The notes beneath the pieces were generated by a model that was given only the letters and a program-made list of their open reading frames with translations, was not told where the DNA came from and made no database searches. A program made the translations under genes and the position numbers. DNA of 64,000 nt, taken from Emiliania huxleyi CCMP1516 (taxonomy: Eukaryota > Haptophyta > Isochrysidales > Noelaerhabdaceae). The stretch covers positions 420,030-484,029 of the forward strand of contig NW_005201792.1 in the NCBI RefSeq assembly GCF_000372725.1, written 5' to 3'. Of this stretch, positions 1-9,430 are shown piece by piece. Each line of letters opens with the position of its first letter. Positions within the stretch are counted from its first letter, which is position 1.

Positions 1-686
1 AGGCCCTCGGGCCTCTCCCGGGGAGGAGGCGGGGCCTGGTGGGAGGGCTCCAGGGGCGAAGAAGGCTGCTCGGGCTCAGAGCGGAGCGGAGAGATTGAGA
101 CACAAGCTGCCGCACGACTTATACAACCCTGCGCCGGCCGCGAACGCGCCCTCGCCGGCGCCCTCGTGGGCTGAGGGTGTAGCCGCTCATGCTCGGTCAA
201 CGCAGCTGAGGTGAGGCCACCGACGTGGAGTCGCTTCGTCGGAGCCGCTGCGCTGCTCGCGCTTGGGCTTGGAGGATCCCTGGCCCCATCGCGCGTGAGC
301 GGGCTTGCGCTGCGGCTGCGGCTGCGGCTGCGGCTGCGGCTGCGGCTGCCGCCTTTGGCTCCGCGGCAAATGTTCTCGTGCGCGCGCTCTCCGTGGCTTC
401 GGCTGCTGCTCTGGCTGCTCGAGTGCGGGATCGGCACATGGCTGCTGCGATAGCAGTCCGAGGATGGGTTGTCGTGCGAAGCTGTTGCTGCCTTGAGCAC
501 TGCTACCGCCTCGGCAACCATCGTGGAGCGGCGCTCGGGAGAGGCGATGAGAGAGCGCACCGCGTCCGCGTCGAGCTGCAGCAGCATGCCAGTGACCTTG
601 GCGGGATCGTCGCACTGCGCCTCTGAATATATGAGCTCGTAGAGTGACTCGCCGAGCGCGTACACTTGGTCGGCGAGGACCGGCAT
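1..686 (-). CDS. Partial gene: N-terminal MLLE (PABC) domain, RS repeats, start of an RRM-like segment
   Basis: On the minus strand an open frame runs from an ATG at 686-684 off the left edge without a stop. Residues about 5-70 match the MLLE domain of poly(A)-binding protein and UBR5, including ALGESLYELI, KVTGMLLQLD and VAEAVAVLKAA. This fold binds PAM2 peptides. A Ser-rich stretch follows, then six or seven Ser-Arg dipeptides encoded by the GGCTGC repeat at 306-350. Next comes TKRLHVGGLTSAALTEHERL, which resembles the first strand of an RRM as in RNPS1-type SR proteins; an intron probably interrupts it. The frame stays open upstream of 686, so an upstream exon is possible. The MLLE call is firm. 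The RRM call is tentative because most of that domain lies outside the window. A role in mRNA processing or export is inferred. Confidence 0.6.
   Translation of the reverse strand, partial: MPVLADQVYALGESLYELIYSEAQCDDPAKVTGMLLQLDADAVRSLIASPERRSTMVAEAVAVLKAATASHDNPSSDCYRSSHVPIPHSSSQSSSRSHGERAHENICRGAKGGSRSRSRSRSRSRSASPLTRDGARDPPSPSASSAAAPTKRLHVGGLTSAALTEHERLHPQPTRAPARARSRPAQGCISRAAACVSISPLRSEPEQPSSPLEPSHQAPPPPRERPEG
306..350. repeat. GGCTGC hexanucleotide microsatellite inside the MLLE/RS gene
   Basis: About seven units of GGCTGC on the plus strand. Read on the minus strand in frame with the MLLE domain they encode alternating Ser-Arg, so the repeat is likely the coding basis of the RS region. 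Confidence 0.7.
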
Positions 687-1075
687 CTTGCCCGATTCTA
701 TTGCTCCGGTCAAGCTCGTGCGCAAGCGAACCCACCCCGAGAGTTGCTGGGAGGTGTGATGCAGCGACACTGAACGTGGCTGTTTCGGGCCACGGCAGCG
801 AACTCGTGCGTCCCCGATGATGCGTGAATTTGATGAAATTTCCCATTTTCCGCGCCATCCTCGATCGCCGTGCAAAGCTCGCTTCCGAGCTCTCACGCCG
901 CGCGTAGGGCCCTTGGCCCTTAGGGGCCTAGAGAACACAACCCCCTCCCTTTTCTCGAGAGAGAGAGGAATTTTGATACTCGAGTAAGGGGACTTCTTCT
1001 AACCCTATAAGTCCCACCGCCACCAGTTTCCGACCGTCCCACCGATTCGGTCGTTTGCACCACCAGCTCCGCCCA
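687..1075. other. Intergenic region with one copy of a dispersed repeat (858-945)
   Basis: Upstream region shared by the minus-strand MLLE gene and the plus-strand gene at 1076. Bases 858-945 recur almost exactly at 29269-29346, and parts recur inverted at 6874-6965 and 29444-29482. I see no further gene here. Confidence 0.5.
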
Positions 1076-2477
1076 ATGGCCAAGCGACGGCTGAACCCGG
1101 ACGAGATTCGAGCAGCCGTGGAGGCGGGACCGCCCCCCCACTCAGTCAACTACGAGACCGACAAAAAATGGCATGCCGAGCAGAATCGCTGGCTCGCCAA
1201 ATGGACCGAACGCCGGCTCCCCCCCGACAGCGGCGACAGCGGGAGCAGCCGGCGGGACCAGTGGCGCGATCGAAAGCAGCAGCATGCACGGCTGCTGCGG
1301 GCGGCGGAGAAGGAGCCATCTGCCTCCCTGAAGCGCCAGCGCAAGGCCGCAGCGACACCTGCCGTGACACATAGCGACCGTGTGCACGCTGGCCCGCCAC
1401 GGCTCAAGAGGCCAAAGCCGCCGCCGGAAGGTGGCGACCAGCAGGCGTACGAGCTCGCCATGGGCATGTATGGTATTGCTCGCGACACCAGGCGCAAGAT
1501 GTCGAGGCGGACCAAGAGCGAAGACGCCGAGCGCAAGAGGGATGCGCGAGCGATCACGGCGATGATGGCAAGTGCGAGCATTGGTTCGGCGACTACACAG
1601 AGCGCCGCTGCTGGAGCTGCCGGCACCACCTCCAGCCAGATGGTTCCTGAAGCAGGCATGCCGGGGGTGGCTTTGCCTCCCATCCCTCCCCGCCCCACCC
1701 ACCATCACCACACAAGGCTTCCCCGTGGTAGGGCCGCAGGCAGTCAAGGCCGCCAAGGAGCGAATGGAGAGGGAGCGCGAGCGGTCGCAGCGGCGGCGTG
1801 ACGTGGCCAAGCTCACGGTGACAAGCTATTATGAGGAGCGCATGCGGATTCGGCGGCTCGATGAGCAGGTGGCGCTGCTCAAGGCCGTCGATGAGGCGCT
1901 GCGAGATTCTGACTATTGGCGGACCACTGGCTTCTTTAGCAGCGTGCGAGGGGATAACTACTATGACCATTGGCTGTGCCTCGCAATCAAGGAGTGGGCC
2001 GCTTCGCATGAGCCAGATGGCTCCCAGCAGTGGGAAAGCGCACTGATGGCGGTGGCGGTCGAGTCCGCTACACGACGCGGCTGTGGGACTGGAGCATCAG
2101 CCACCGGGTTTCGGCGCATCGGTGCACTGGCCACGCTGCGGTGGCTGCTGCCCAGCCTGAGCTTCAAGCCCATACCCGGCTCACTTGACCCTGACCCTGT
2201 CTTGGGCGTGCAGCAACGCGCTGCAGCAGGCTACTGCGTGTGCGGGTGCGTCCTGGAGCCTTTTGAGCCGCTCTCTCAGGAGGATCTCGCGCTTGGCGGC
2301 CCACCCACGGACGAGTGCAACACACCCGCCAGCGGACTGGTGCCCTTTTGCAGAGTGCACGGCCGGCGTAAACGTTACAGGCTGCCGGATAGATTGATCC
2401 AGAAGATGCAAGAGTACAATGTGGCACGGCAAAGACGGCAAGACCTGAGCATGTTTGGTGTGTTGCCGCAATTTTAA
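1076..2477 (+). CDS. Unrecognised 442-aa protein, two exons
   Basis: Model: exons 1076-1666 and 1740-2477, joined by a 73-nt GT-AG intron with phase 0 on both sides. The join turns two overlapping open frames into one 442-aa protein. The N-terminal half is basic and rich in Lys, Arg and Ala. After the intron there is a charged, probably coiled-coil stretch (ERMERERERSQRRRD), then a region with WLCLAIKEWAA and a Cys-rich C-terminus (YCVCGCVLEP; later FCRVHGRRKRYRLPDR). I recognise no family. The next gene is on the same strand 113 bp downstream, is similarly Cys-rich at its end and has similar composition, so the two may belong together, possibly as parts of a mobile element. That is inference. 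Confidence 0.5.
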
Positions 2478-2511
2478 CGAAGGCCTTTTCTTTGTGCAAA
2501 ATTCCCGTAGA

Positions 2512-2526
2512 AAAATTCTTTTTACG
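2512..2526 (+). promoter_or_regulatory. AAAATTCTTTTT motif upstream of the ORF at 2591
   Basis: AAAATTCTTTTTACG lies 65 bp before the proposed ATG at 2591. Near-identical motifs lie just upstream of four other start codons in this window, so it may be a core promoter or 5'-leader element. Confidence 0.35.
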
Positions 2527-2590
2527 AGGACGGGCGGATCGCTCCGTCGTCGGATCCGGATTGCGATTGCCCCTCGCTTGGCGGTGCAAA

Positions 2591-3820
2591 ATGAAGAAGG
2601 GCGATGGCGCGGGCCGTAGCCAGGGCGAGGACGCGGCAGGAGAGGCAACCTGGCCTCCAAGCGGTGGCAGATCAGCGGGTCAGATCGCAAGAGAGGCGCA
2701 CGCTTCTGCGGCCGAGGCTGCAGGGAGGCAGCAGATCGGAGAATCCTCGGAGCCGCAGCAGATTGCAGACCCTGAGCCTGGACTCGCCGAGCTTGATGCC
2801 TTGATGAACTCGATGACGAGGCAAGAAGAGATGGCGTTTCAGGCATGGCGCGAGCAGCGCGGTCCTGCGATGTACGGCAGCATGCACGTCCCCACGGAGG
2901 TTGGCTTGGTGGCTGCCTGGCGCGCAGAGCAGCGGCTGTCGTCCCCTGCGCCATCACTTCCGCAGCAGCAAGCTGACACTGCCTCCCAGCACCAAGCCGC
3001 ACAAGTCGTTCTCGAAAGCTTGGACATCCTGGTGCGCGGCGACTTTCTGTCGTGGCTCCAAGATTACCGCAATGTGGGTGACCCACTCGACGAGCCTCAC
3101 TTGGAAGATCTGCTTTGCATTTGGCGCAACTCCGATGAGTATGAAGACACAAAGAACACCCGCATCGCCGAGACATGCCATTGCCCGCGCGACCGCGAAA
3201 AAATGCGCTCACTGCCTTATGCAGAGCTCAAGCGACGTGTCGAGGATGGCATGCTGGGTCAGCCAGGTGAGAGCCAAGCTGTCTACGATGCCCGAGTGCG
3301 CACCGATCGACTGGCACGCGGTGTAGAGCTCGGCGAGTACTTCACCAACCCCTCCGCCTTTAGCGGCACGCACCTTCCCTACTGCACGTGCACATACGAC
3401 GGTGAAGTGGCCACGCCCGCAATTCCGGGACTGACGTGTGACGCAGATGGCAGCATCTCAGCTGCAGACCTACTGGGCGATCTGATAAACTATGGATCTC
3501 GCGCGGGAGAGTGGCAGCCAAGCGGTGGCGACCACGTGCCTGAGGACTGGGTTGGAGATGGCACGTTGGATAGCAATCGCGATGGAGATTATCTTGGCAT
3601 GCCATACCTCACCAGCTTCTGCACGGCGTGCAAACGAATCCGTTCTGATGAGCCTTTCCTTTCGCATGTGGCCAGAGACCCTGACCTGCAAGTTTGCATG
3701 TGCATGAAAGTCTCAACCACAGTGAGCGTGAGGCTGTGCGTGGCTGTCGGAGACTCCGTGCGGCTGCGCGATGCGCTTTGCCAGCACTGTCGAAAGTCGG
3801 ATCCGGTGGAGGATCAGTGA
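2591..3820 (+). CDS. Unrecognised 409-aa Cys-rich protein, single exon
   Basis: One long open frame with no intron needed. The ATG at 2591 (MKKGDG...) is preferred to the frame opening at 2492 because the AAATTCTTTTT motif lies between them. The N-terminal third is low complexity (Ala, Glu, Gln). A central acidic/aromatic block contains VRGDFLSWLQDYRNVGDPL and CIWRNSDEYED. The C-terminal part carries cysteine pairs (YCTCTYD, FCTACKRIR, VCMCMK, LCQHCRKS) that could bind zinc. I recognise no family. ALG3 begins about 110 bp downstream on the same strand. Confidence 0.5.
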   Translation: MKKGDGAGRSQGEDAAGEATWPPSGGRSAGQIAREAHASAAEAAGRQQIGESSEPQQIADPEPGLAELDALMNSMTRQEEMAFQAWREQRGPAMYGSMHVPTEVGLVAAWRAEQRLSSPAPSLPQQQADTASQHQAAQVVLESLDILVRGDFLSWLQDYRNVGDPLDEPHLEDLLCIWRNSDEYEDTKNTRIAETCHCPRDREKMRSLPYAELKRRVEDGMLGQPGESQAVYDARVRTDRLARGVELGEYFTNPSAFSGTHLPYCTCTYDGEVATPAIPGLTCDADGSISAADLLGDLINYGSRAGEWQPSGGDHVPEDWVGDGTLDSNRDGDYLGMPYLTSFCTACKRIRSDEPFLSHVARDPDLQVCMCMKVSTTVSVRLCVAVGDSVRLRDALCQHCRKSDPVEDQ

Positions 3821-3929
3821 GTTACCCGCTTACGTGAAGAAACACAACGCCCCCCCCCCACAGAGAAAAGGCAACACGCCGCAGGTCCACACTAGTCCGG
3901 CGAAATCGCGGTCGCGAGCCCGCTGTGAC

Positions 3930-5565
3930 ATGTCGCGATTTCTCAGCTCGTCCGCGTCGTCGCGCTCCGCCGCCTTATTCGGCTGCCTGCTGCTGGCCGG
4001 CGAGACCGGCCTCGGCCTGCTCATCATTCACCGCGCACGCTACACCGAGATCGACTGGAAGGCCTACATGCAGGAGGTGCAGGCGGTTGCCGACGGCGAG
4101 CGTGATTACACCGCGATCGGCGCGAACACTGGGCCGCTCGTGTACCCGGCGGGCTTCGTGTGGCTCTACCTCGGCCTGCACCGCCTGACGGGCGCCGACC
4201 CGGATTGCTGCCGCCTGCCGCCCACAGAGGTCTCCGAGTCGGCCCGGTGCGTGTCGGGTGGTGGGGACGTGCGGACAGCGCAGTACATCGGACTGGGCGT
4301 GAGTGTGGCGACGCTCGCGCTCGTGCTCCGCGTGTACCGAGCCTGCGGCGTGCCTCCGTGGGCGTGGGCGCTTGCGTGCGGCTCGATGACCCTAGATGCG
4401 GAACACAAACACACGTCGCTGTGGTCCAGCAACCAGCCCTGGGAGCTCGGAGCAATGCTCTGCACACTACGGTGCCTTTGTTTCCCACCCTGACGCGTCT
4501 ATACTCGCGACGGCAGGCTCGTACAGAGTCCACTCGCTCTACCTGCTCCGCCTCTTCAACGACGGACCGGTGACGCCGCCCGTCTCCGCCCTCGTCTCCA
4601 CGAGCCTTTGCTGCTCCACCCCGCCGGATCCGAGCCGCAGGCGATGCTGCTGCTCTTTGCCTTTCTCGCGGCGTACGCGCGCCGGTCCTACGCCGCAGGC
4701 GCACTCCTCTTCTCGGCCGCACTCTCGGTCAAGATGAACGCGCTCCTCTTCGCACCCGCGCTCGCGCTGCTCACCCTCCGCGAGTGCGGCTGGGCCGGAG
4801 CCGTCCTCCGCGCCATGCCCGCCCTCGGCCTGCAGGCGCGCCTCGGCCGCCCGCGGCGTCTCTTCACGCCTCCAGCCGCGAAGAGGTGCCCGCCCTCGGC
4901 CGGCAGGTCGCCACAGCCTGGCCATTCCTGCGCGCCAACGCGGCCGGATACCTCGGCCGCGCCTTCGAGCTCTCGCGCGCCTTCGAGCACCGCTGGTCGG
5001 TCAACTGGGCGATGCTGTCGCCCGCCGCTTTTGGCTCCGCCGCCCTCGCGCGCGGGCTGCTCGCCGCGCACCTCTGCCTCCTGCTCGCGTTTGCGCATTG
5101 GCGGTGGACGCGGCACGACGGCGGGCTGCTGAGGCGCGCACGCACGCACGCACGCACCCTTCCCCCTTGCCCCCCTCCGTGCGGAGAGGTCTCACCTCCA
5201 CCCCTTGCCTCAGCCTGCTCGGCGGGGCCGTGCGCGGGCCGCTTCCGCCGCGCGACGACGCGGCGCGCCACGCGCTGCAGGTCGCGCTGTCGTGCAACTT
5301 CATCGGCATCGCGGCGGCGCGCAGCTTGCACTACCAGTTCTACCTCTACTACTTCCACTCGCTGCCGGTGCTGCTTTGGATGACGCCGTTCCCGCCGGCG
5401 CTGAGGCTCGCGCTGTGGATCGGCATTGAGGGCGCCTACAACGTCTACCCGCCCACCGCCGCCTCCTCGACGCTGCTGCAGCTCTGCCACGTCGCCCTGC
5501 TGCTCGGGCTGTGGCTGGCGCGGGAGCCCGGCGGCGACGCAAAGGCAAAGGCAAAAACAACCTAG
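3930..5565 (+). CDS. ALG3: Dol-P-Man:Man5GlcNAc2-PP-dolichol alpha-1,3-mannosyltransferase (ALG3)
   Basis: ALG3 adds the first lumenal mannose to the lipid-linked N-glycan precursor in the ER membrane. Five exons are proposed: 3930-4380, 4517-4569, 4641-4835, 4907-5133 and 5214-5565, giving 425 aa, close to the usual length of about 440. Diagnostic segments in order: ARYTEIDWKAYMQEV, NTGPLVYPAGFVWLYL, SYRVHSLYLLRLFND, LSVKMNALLFAPALALL, AAGYLGRAFELSR followed by HRWSVNW, and SLHYQFYLYYFHSLPVLLW. Several hydrophobic segments fit a multi-pass ER protein. Introns 1, 3 and 4 begin with GC and intron 2 with GT. Introns 2 and 3 are each exactly 71 nt. Family assignment is secure. Exon borders are inferred but every junction keeps frame and restores the family sequence. 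Confidence 0.9.
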
Positions 5566-5726
5566 CCGTGGCTTCCCATTGCGCCGTGCGTGAGTTTCCC
5601 ACTACGGCGCGCGCGATAGAACTAGAAACTGTCGCTCTGTGAAAGTTGACTCTTAACTAGCCTAAAAGAGTCCATCGACGAAGAATCGAGTTGTGAGAAT
5701 CTCGAGTTCGAGAGCGTTACCGTTAG

Positions 5727-6252
5727 ACGAGTCAGACCCAGTCTGACTTAGGGGCCCCCTAGGCTTAAAAGGGTGGGCCCTGGGGCGCCTGCGGCTTAAA
5801 CGGCTTTAAACCGGCCTAGGCCGGTTTTTAAGAGCTGGGCCGCCGATTCCTCAAACGGTCTTAAACGCTCAAACGGTGCGGGACCGGGAGACGTCCCGCC
5901 GAGGTCGATGGTCCGGGAGGCTCCCGGTAGACGCCGGAGGCCGGGAAGCTGGCTACAGTCAGCTAGCACGCGTCCCCTATGCGAGTATGGCTCCTGACAG
6001 TGCACCAGACTTACAGATGTGTCTTCAGAGGCGGGTTTGTGCCTAATAACGGCAGTATTGGAGAAAACGGCGCGGAACCCAGCGACGCATGCCGGCGAGG
6101 CCGATTTTCTTAAACGGTCTTCGAAAAGAGGGGGGGCCCGTGCCTGCATCTCTTAAATGGCAATTTACGCCCCCAAACCTCCTCACTTCTTAAAAGGTCT
6201 TGAAAAAATCCGGCCCCCAGAACCCTAGGGGTCCCCTAAGCAGTCTGACTCA
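5727..6252. mobile_element. Possible MITE-like element with related terminal inverted repeats
   Basis: The left end reads GAGTCAGAC, then after a short insertion CTTAGGGGCCCCCTAGG. The right end, reverse-complemented, reads GAGTCAGACTGCTTAGGGGA then CCCCTAGG. Inside are several copies of TTAAACGG/CTTAAACGGTCT. It has no coding capacity. The arms differ by a 9-bp insertion, so the copy is old or the match is partial. Confidence 0.4.
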
Positions 6253-7082
6253 ACTCAAGGCGAGCCGTTTCGTTGTTCGAGGTGCTTGGTCGTGTTGTGT
6301 TGGTTTCGGCGTAACGTAGGCTTGGTCAGGGCAGCATCTAGCTACTCTTGGATTTCCCGGAAGACGGCGTCAAGAAGAAGCTCACCCCAGAAGCACACGG
6401 AAAGAATGCTCCAGTCCTGAGCTTGAGCACTTTAGACTACCTAGGGCAAGCGCGTAGATGCCGAAGCCCACGTTCTTGGACAAGATCGCGGCGACTTGCA
6501 TTCGAGGGGATCCGACGAAGGGATCGATGAAGGTGCCCAAAGGGATCGATGCGTCCTCTTGGTCCTCTTGTGCCGCCTTGGTTTATTTTGTAGGCCGATT
6601 TTTTCGAGGGGTGCCCGGCGCCGAGCTTTTAGGGTCGGACCTCACGACAGCCTTGTAGATCCCTGGGCGAGGGTGATGGCGTCCCCGTCGGGAGCGCTGT
6701 GTGTTGGTGGAGGAAGGACAGCAACCACAGGCAGGTGCCCGGCAGCGTCCCGCCACACGCACGATCCGGATGACCTCTCTCCTCCGGATCCCCCAGTCAG
6801 CCCCGTGGGGCTAGTCCTCTCGTCTAGCCTTTCACAGTGTACGACTGTACGTATCTTTTTAGGGGAGAAGTGCGTGTGTGTGTTCTCTATAGAGGCCCCA
6901 AAGGTAAAGCTCGAGCCCAAGGCTGCGTGAGAGCTCGGAAGCGAGCTTTGCACGGCGATCGAAGATCTCTGTCAGTGTGTAGGTACGTTTTAGCTTCTCA
7001 GTGATCTGTCAGTGTGTACTCTCTCTCGCTCTCTCAGTGTACGTAAGAGAGTATGTGTGGCTATTCGCTCTTACGAATCTAC

Positions 7083-7491
7083 CTCTCGGAAGACGCGCGC
7101 CGGCCCGGGGGACTCGCTTGCGATCCCGTTCCAGCCACAGAGGCCGCGTGGTGAGGCGTGTGGGACGGTGCACCCACGCGGGGCCCGAGTGCACTGGCCA
7201 CGCGTCTCGAAGGGAGGGCGGCTCGTAACTGAGGTTCGCCGTCAGAGACAGTCGTCCTCCCCTCAACCGTGGGGGGCGTACTGGCTTGATCCCACCGGAC
7301 AAGGGCTGGCAGTCTTCGTGACTGCCGTCACGCTAAGGCCGATGCCCCCTTGTCCACCCGATGAGAGGGGATCACGGGGTGTAGACTCCGTACGCCCGGC
7401 CGGCTTACTAGGTCCCGCCCTTCTCTCGGAAGACGCGCGCCGGCCCGGGTGACTCGCTTGCGAGGTAGATCCCGTTCCAGCCAGAGGCCGC
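7083..7491. repeat. Direct duplication of a 65-bp block, copies 340 bp apart
   Basis: 7083-7148 and 7423-7491 share CTCTCGGAAGACGCGCGCC, GACTCGCTTGCGA, ATCCCGTTCCAGCC and AGAGGCCGCGTG. The second copy has a few extra bases (GGTAG) in the middle. The segment between them is not repeated elsewhere that I can see. Confidence 0.6.
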
Positions 7492-8102
7492 GTGACCACC
7501 ATGGAGACGTCCGGCGGCGCCGAGGAGCGAGATCGTGCCGATCTCCTGGCAGATGATGTTGAGCCCCTCGGCGATGCGAGCGCGGCGGGAGGCGCCGCCG
7601 CCGAAGACGGAGTCGGCGACGCTCGAGACGACGCTGAAGGAGGGCGCGTTGGACGGGGGAGCGGGCGGGTCGTGCTGCGACGCGCCGACGGGCTGCCGGC
7701 CGATGCTTGCTGTCGGCAACAGGTTGGAGAGCGCGCCAGTCGAGATGCCCCCGAGCCTTGCACACTGACGACGGCACGCCACGGGCTTCGCGTGAGGCGT
7801 GCGAGGCCGCGCGCGAAGTACGGTGGGGAACCCTTGCGTGTGATCTGTCGGTGTTCATTCATTTTGCGCATACTCGTGGTGTTGTAACGACGTGCTGCTC
7901 TGAGAACCAGACGTCTCGAACACAGAGAGCCCGGCCCTTACGGAGTCGCGCACGCACCAGGACACCACCAGAAACATAGACCACCATGGCAGTCCCCGTC
8001 GACGCGCGGGCGGAGAGTGGGATGGGGCTCGGCCGCTTGCTCTGCGCACGTTAGCTACGCCGTGGGCTCAGGCCCCCCCGTTCTCACACCGACGCCGCTC
8101 GT

Positions 8103-8426
8103 TCAGGCCTCGCCGAACTCGAACTTGAACTCGTGGCCCTCCTCCTGCGAGGCCCACTTTGCGCCCGCGATCGTGAAATCGAAAGCCTTGCCATTCGCCT
8201 TGAGCTCCTTGGAGAGGTACTTCACGAACTTCTTGTAGCTGCGTGGGCGGAGCAGCGCGACGGGAGGTGAGGGTTCAGCGGCAGTAAGGCGCGTGCGGGA
8301 GGGGGAGCGTGTGCGGGCATGTGCCGTGTGCGGGGCGGGTGTGGAGGCGTGTCACTTCTTCCCGTTCTTCGTGATGGTCATGGAGGTGGGCGAGCCCGGC
8401 TTCGGGGAGGTGGAGGACTTCGCCAT
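8103..8426 (-). CDS. Small 68-aa protein of unknown function, two exons
   Basis: Exon 1 is 8426-8356 and exon 2 is 8238-8103, with a 117-nt GT-AG intron and a codon split two plus one across the junction. The joined peptide runs from MAKSSTSPKPGSPTSMTITK to the C-terminus AKWASQEEGHEFKFEFGEA. It has a Ser/Thr/Pro-rich head, a basic middle (YKKFVKYLSKELKANGK) and an acidic tail. Evidence that it is real: both pieces show strong codon bias for G/C third positions, the splice sites are canonical, and a coherent small soluble protein results. I recognise no family. Confidence 0.5.
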
Positions 8427-8914
8427 GTTGTTGATTATGACGTCTGCGCGCGCGCCGGGGGGGGGAGCTCCGTGAACAGGCCGTGGCGGTAACGATTTGC
8501 CGGGAGAAGGGAGAGTGGGATGGGGCTGAGGGGCGTGTAACGCGGCGGGCTGGGCGGCGGCGAGGGTGGCAGCGGCGAAGGGTGGGTCCGCACGCAGCGG
8601 GGCGCGCGGCTGTGGTTCGCGGGGGCGGCGTGCGGAAATTTCTTCTCTGCCGCAGCGTCTGCGACGTCTGCGCGCGACGAACGCTGTGTACACCCCCGGT
8701 GGCGGCGGGGTGTCGGAAACGAGCCGTGGCGGGGTGGGCGATGCGCCGCGCCGCGCCGACGGCAGGCGGGGGTGGGACGCGGGCGCCCTCAGAGCATGAG
8801 TTCGCTACACATACTATCAGCCACCCCAAATCGGCTTTTTTTTGAGGCGCTGTTGCGGCAGTTCATACTTTCTCGAGGTTCTCGAGGTGGATATCCTTTG
8901 GTCGCGTTGGGTAG

Positions 8915-9430
8915 CGAGGATTGGTGTGACGCGATCCACGCAGGCGTGTTTTCTGGCGGCCGACCGTCAGTGCACTGGGAGTTGCCCCTTCTCCGACTGC
9001 CCCGGCTAGTTCACGAGTTTCGACACTGTTGTGCGAGGCGTGAACCGCGCCATTCGCTCTCACCTGGCAACCCTGTCTGCACGTCTCGCGCGCGCGTGAA
9101 CAGGGCTCCAGGCCCCAAATGACGTGTGAGTGTTAGAGTTGTTTGGTATTGCTAAAAATCTCTCTCGAGTTTCGCGGGAGTGACCCCTGCGTCAAACCCG
9201 AGACCTAGCGCGGGGGTGGGTTGGAGGGGGCTCGCTGCAGGGAGGGGCGGTGTAAGAAGCCGATCCCCGTAGTCTTCCGCCCCACTCCTCCCCATCGGGC
9301 CGCAGAAGCGGCCGCGCCTCGCAGATTCGTTTCTCGCGCCTGTGGGTCAGGCGCGCGGGGCATCCCCCGGGTCGCTCGACCAGCGATCCGAAGAGTGGCC
9401 GCTATGCGAGGGAAAGAGCGGGGCCCTCGA
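8915..9430 (+). repeat. Copy 1 of a long dispersed repeat (inverted partner at 20083-20440)
   Basis: Blocks GGATTGGTGTGACGCGATCC, CGACCGTCAGTGCACTG, AGACCTAGCGCGGG, AAGAAGCCGATCCCCGTA, AGAAGCGGCCGCGCCTCGCA and GAGCGACC-type segments appear in the same order, reverse-complemented, at 20440 to 20083. Copy 1 has an extra segment at about 9020-9175 that is absent from copy 2. Confidence 0.75.

Larger units (their letters stand above)
5566..8102. other. Gene-poor repeat-rich stretch
   Basis: No convincing gene. It holds a MITE-like inverted-repeat element (5727-6252), a variant of the dispersed repeat found at 858 (6874-6965, inverted), and a duplicated 65-bp block (7083-7148 and 7423-7491). On the minus strand at 7408-7782 an open frame has gene-like composition (SVVSSVADSVFGGGASRRA, EGLNIICQEIGTISLLGAAG) and overlaps the second copy of the duplicated block. 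It could be a decayed gene fragment, but I recognise no family. Confidence 0.4.

Noticed and set aside
187-858. 223-aa minus-strand frame with Gln-Pro repeats
   Set aside because: It overlaps the MLLE/RS frame; the neighbouring frame encodes a recognisable MLLE domain, so this is a shadow of the same microsatellite.
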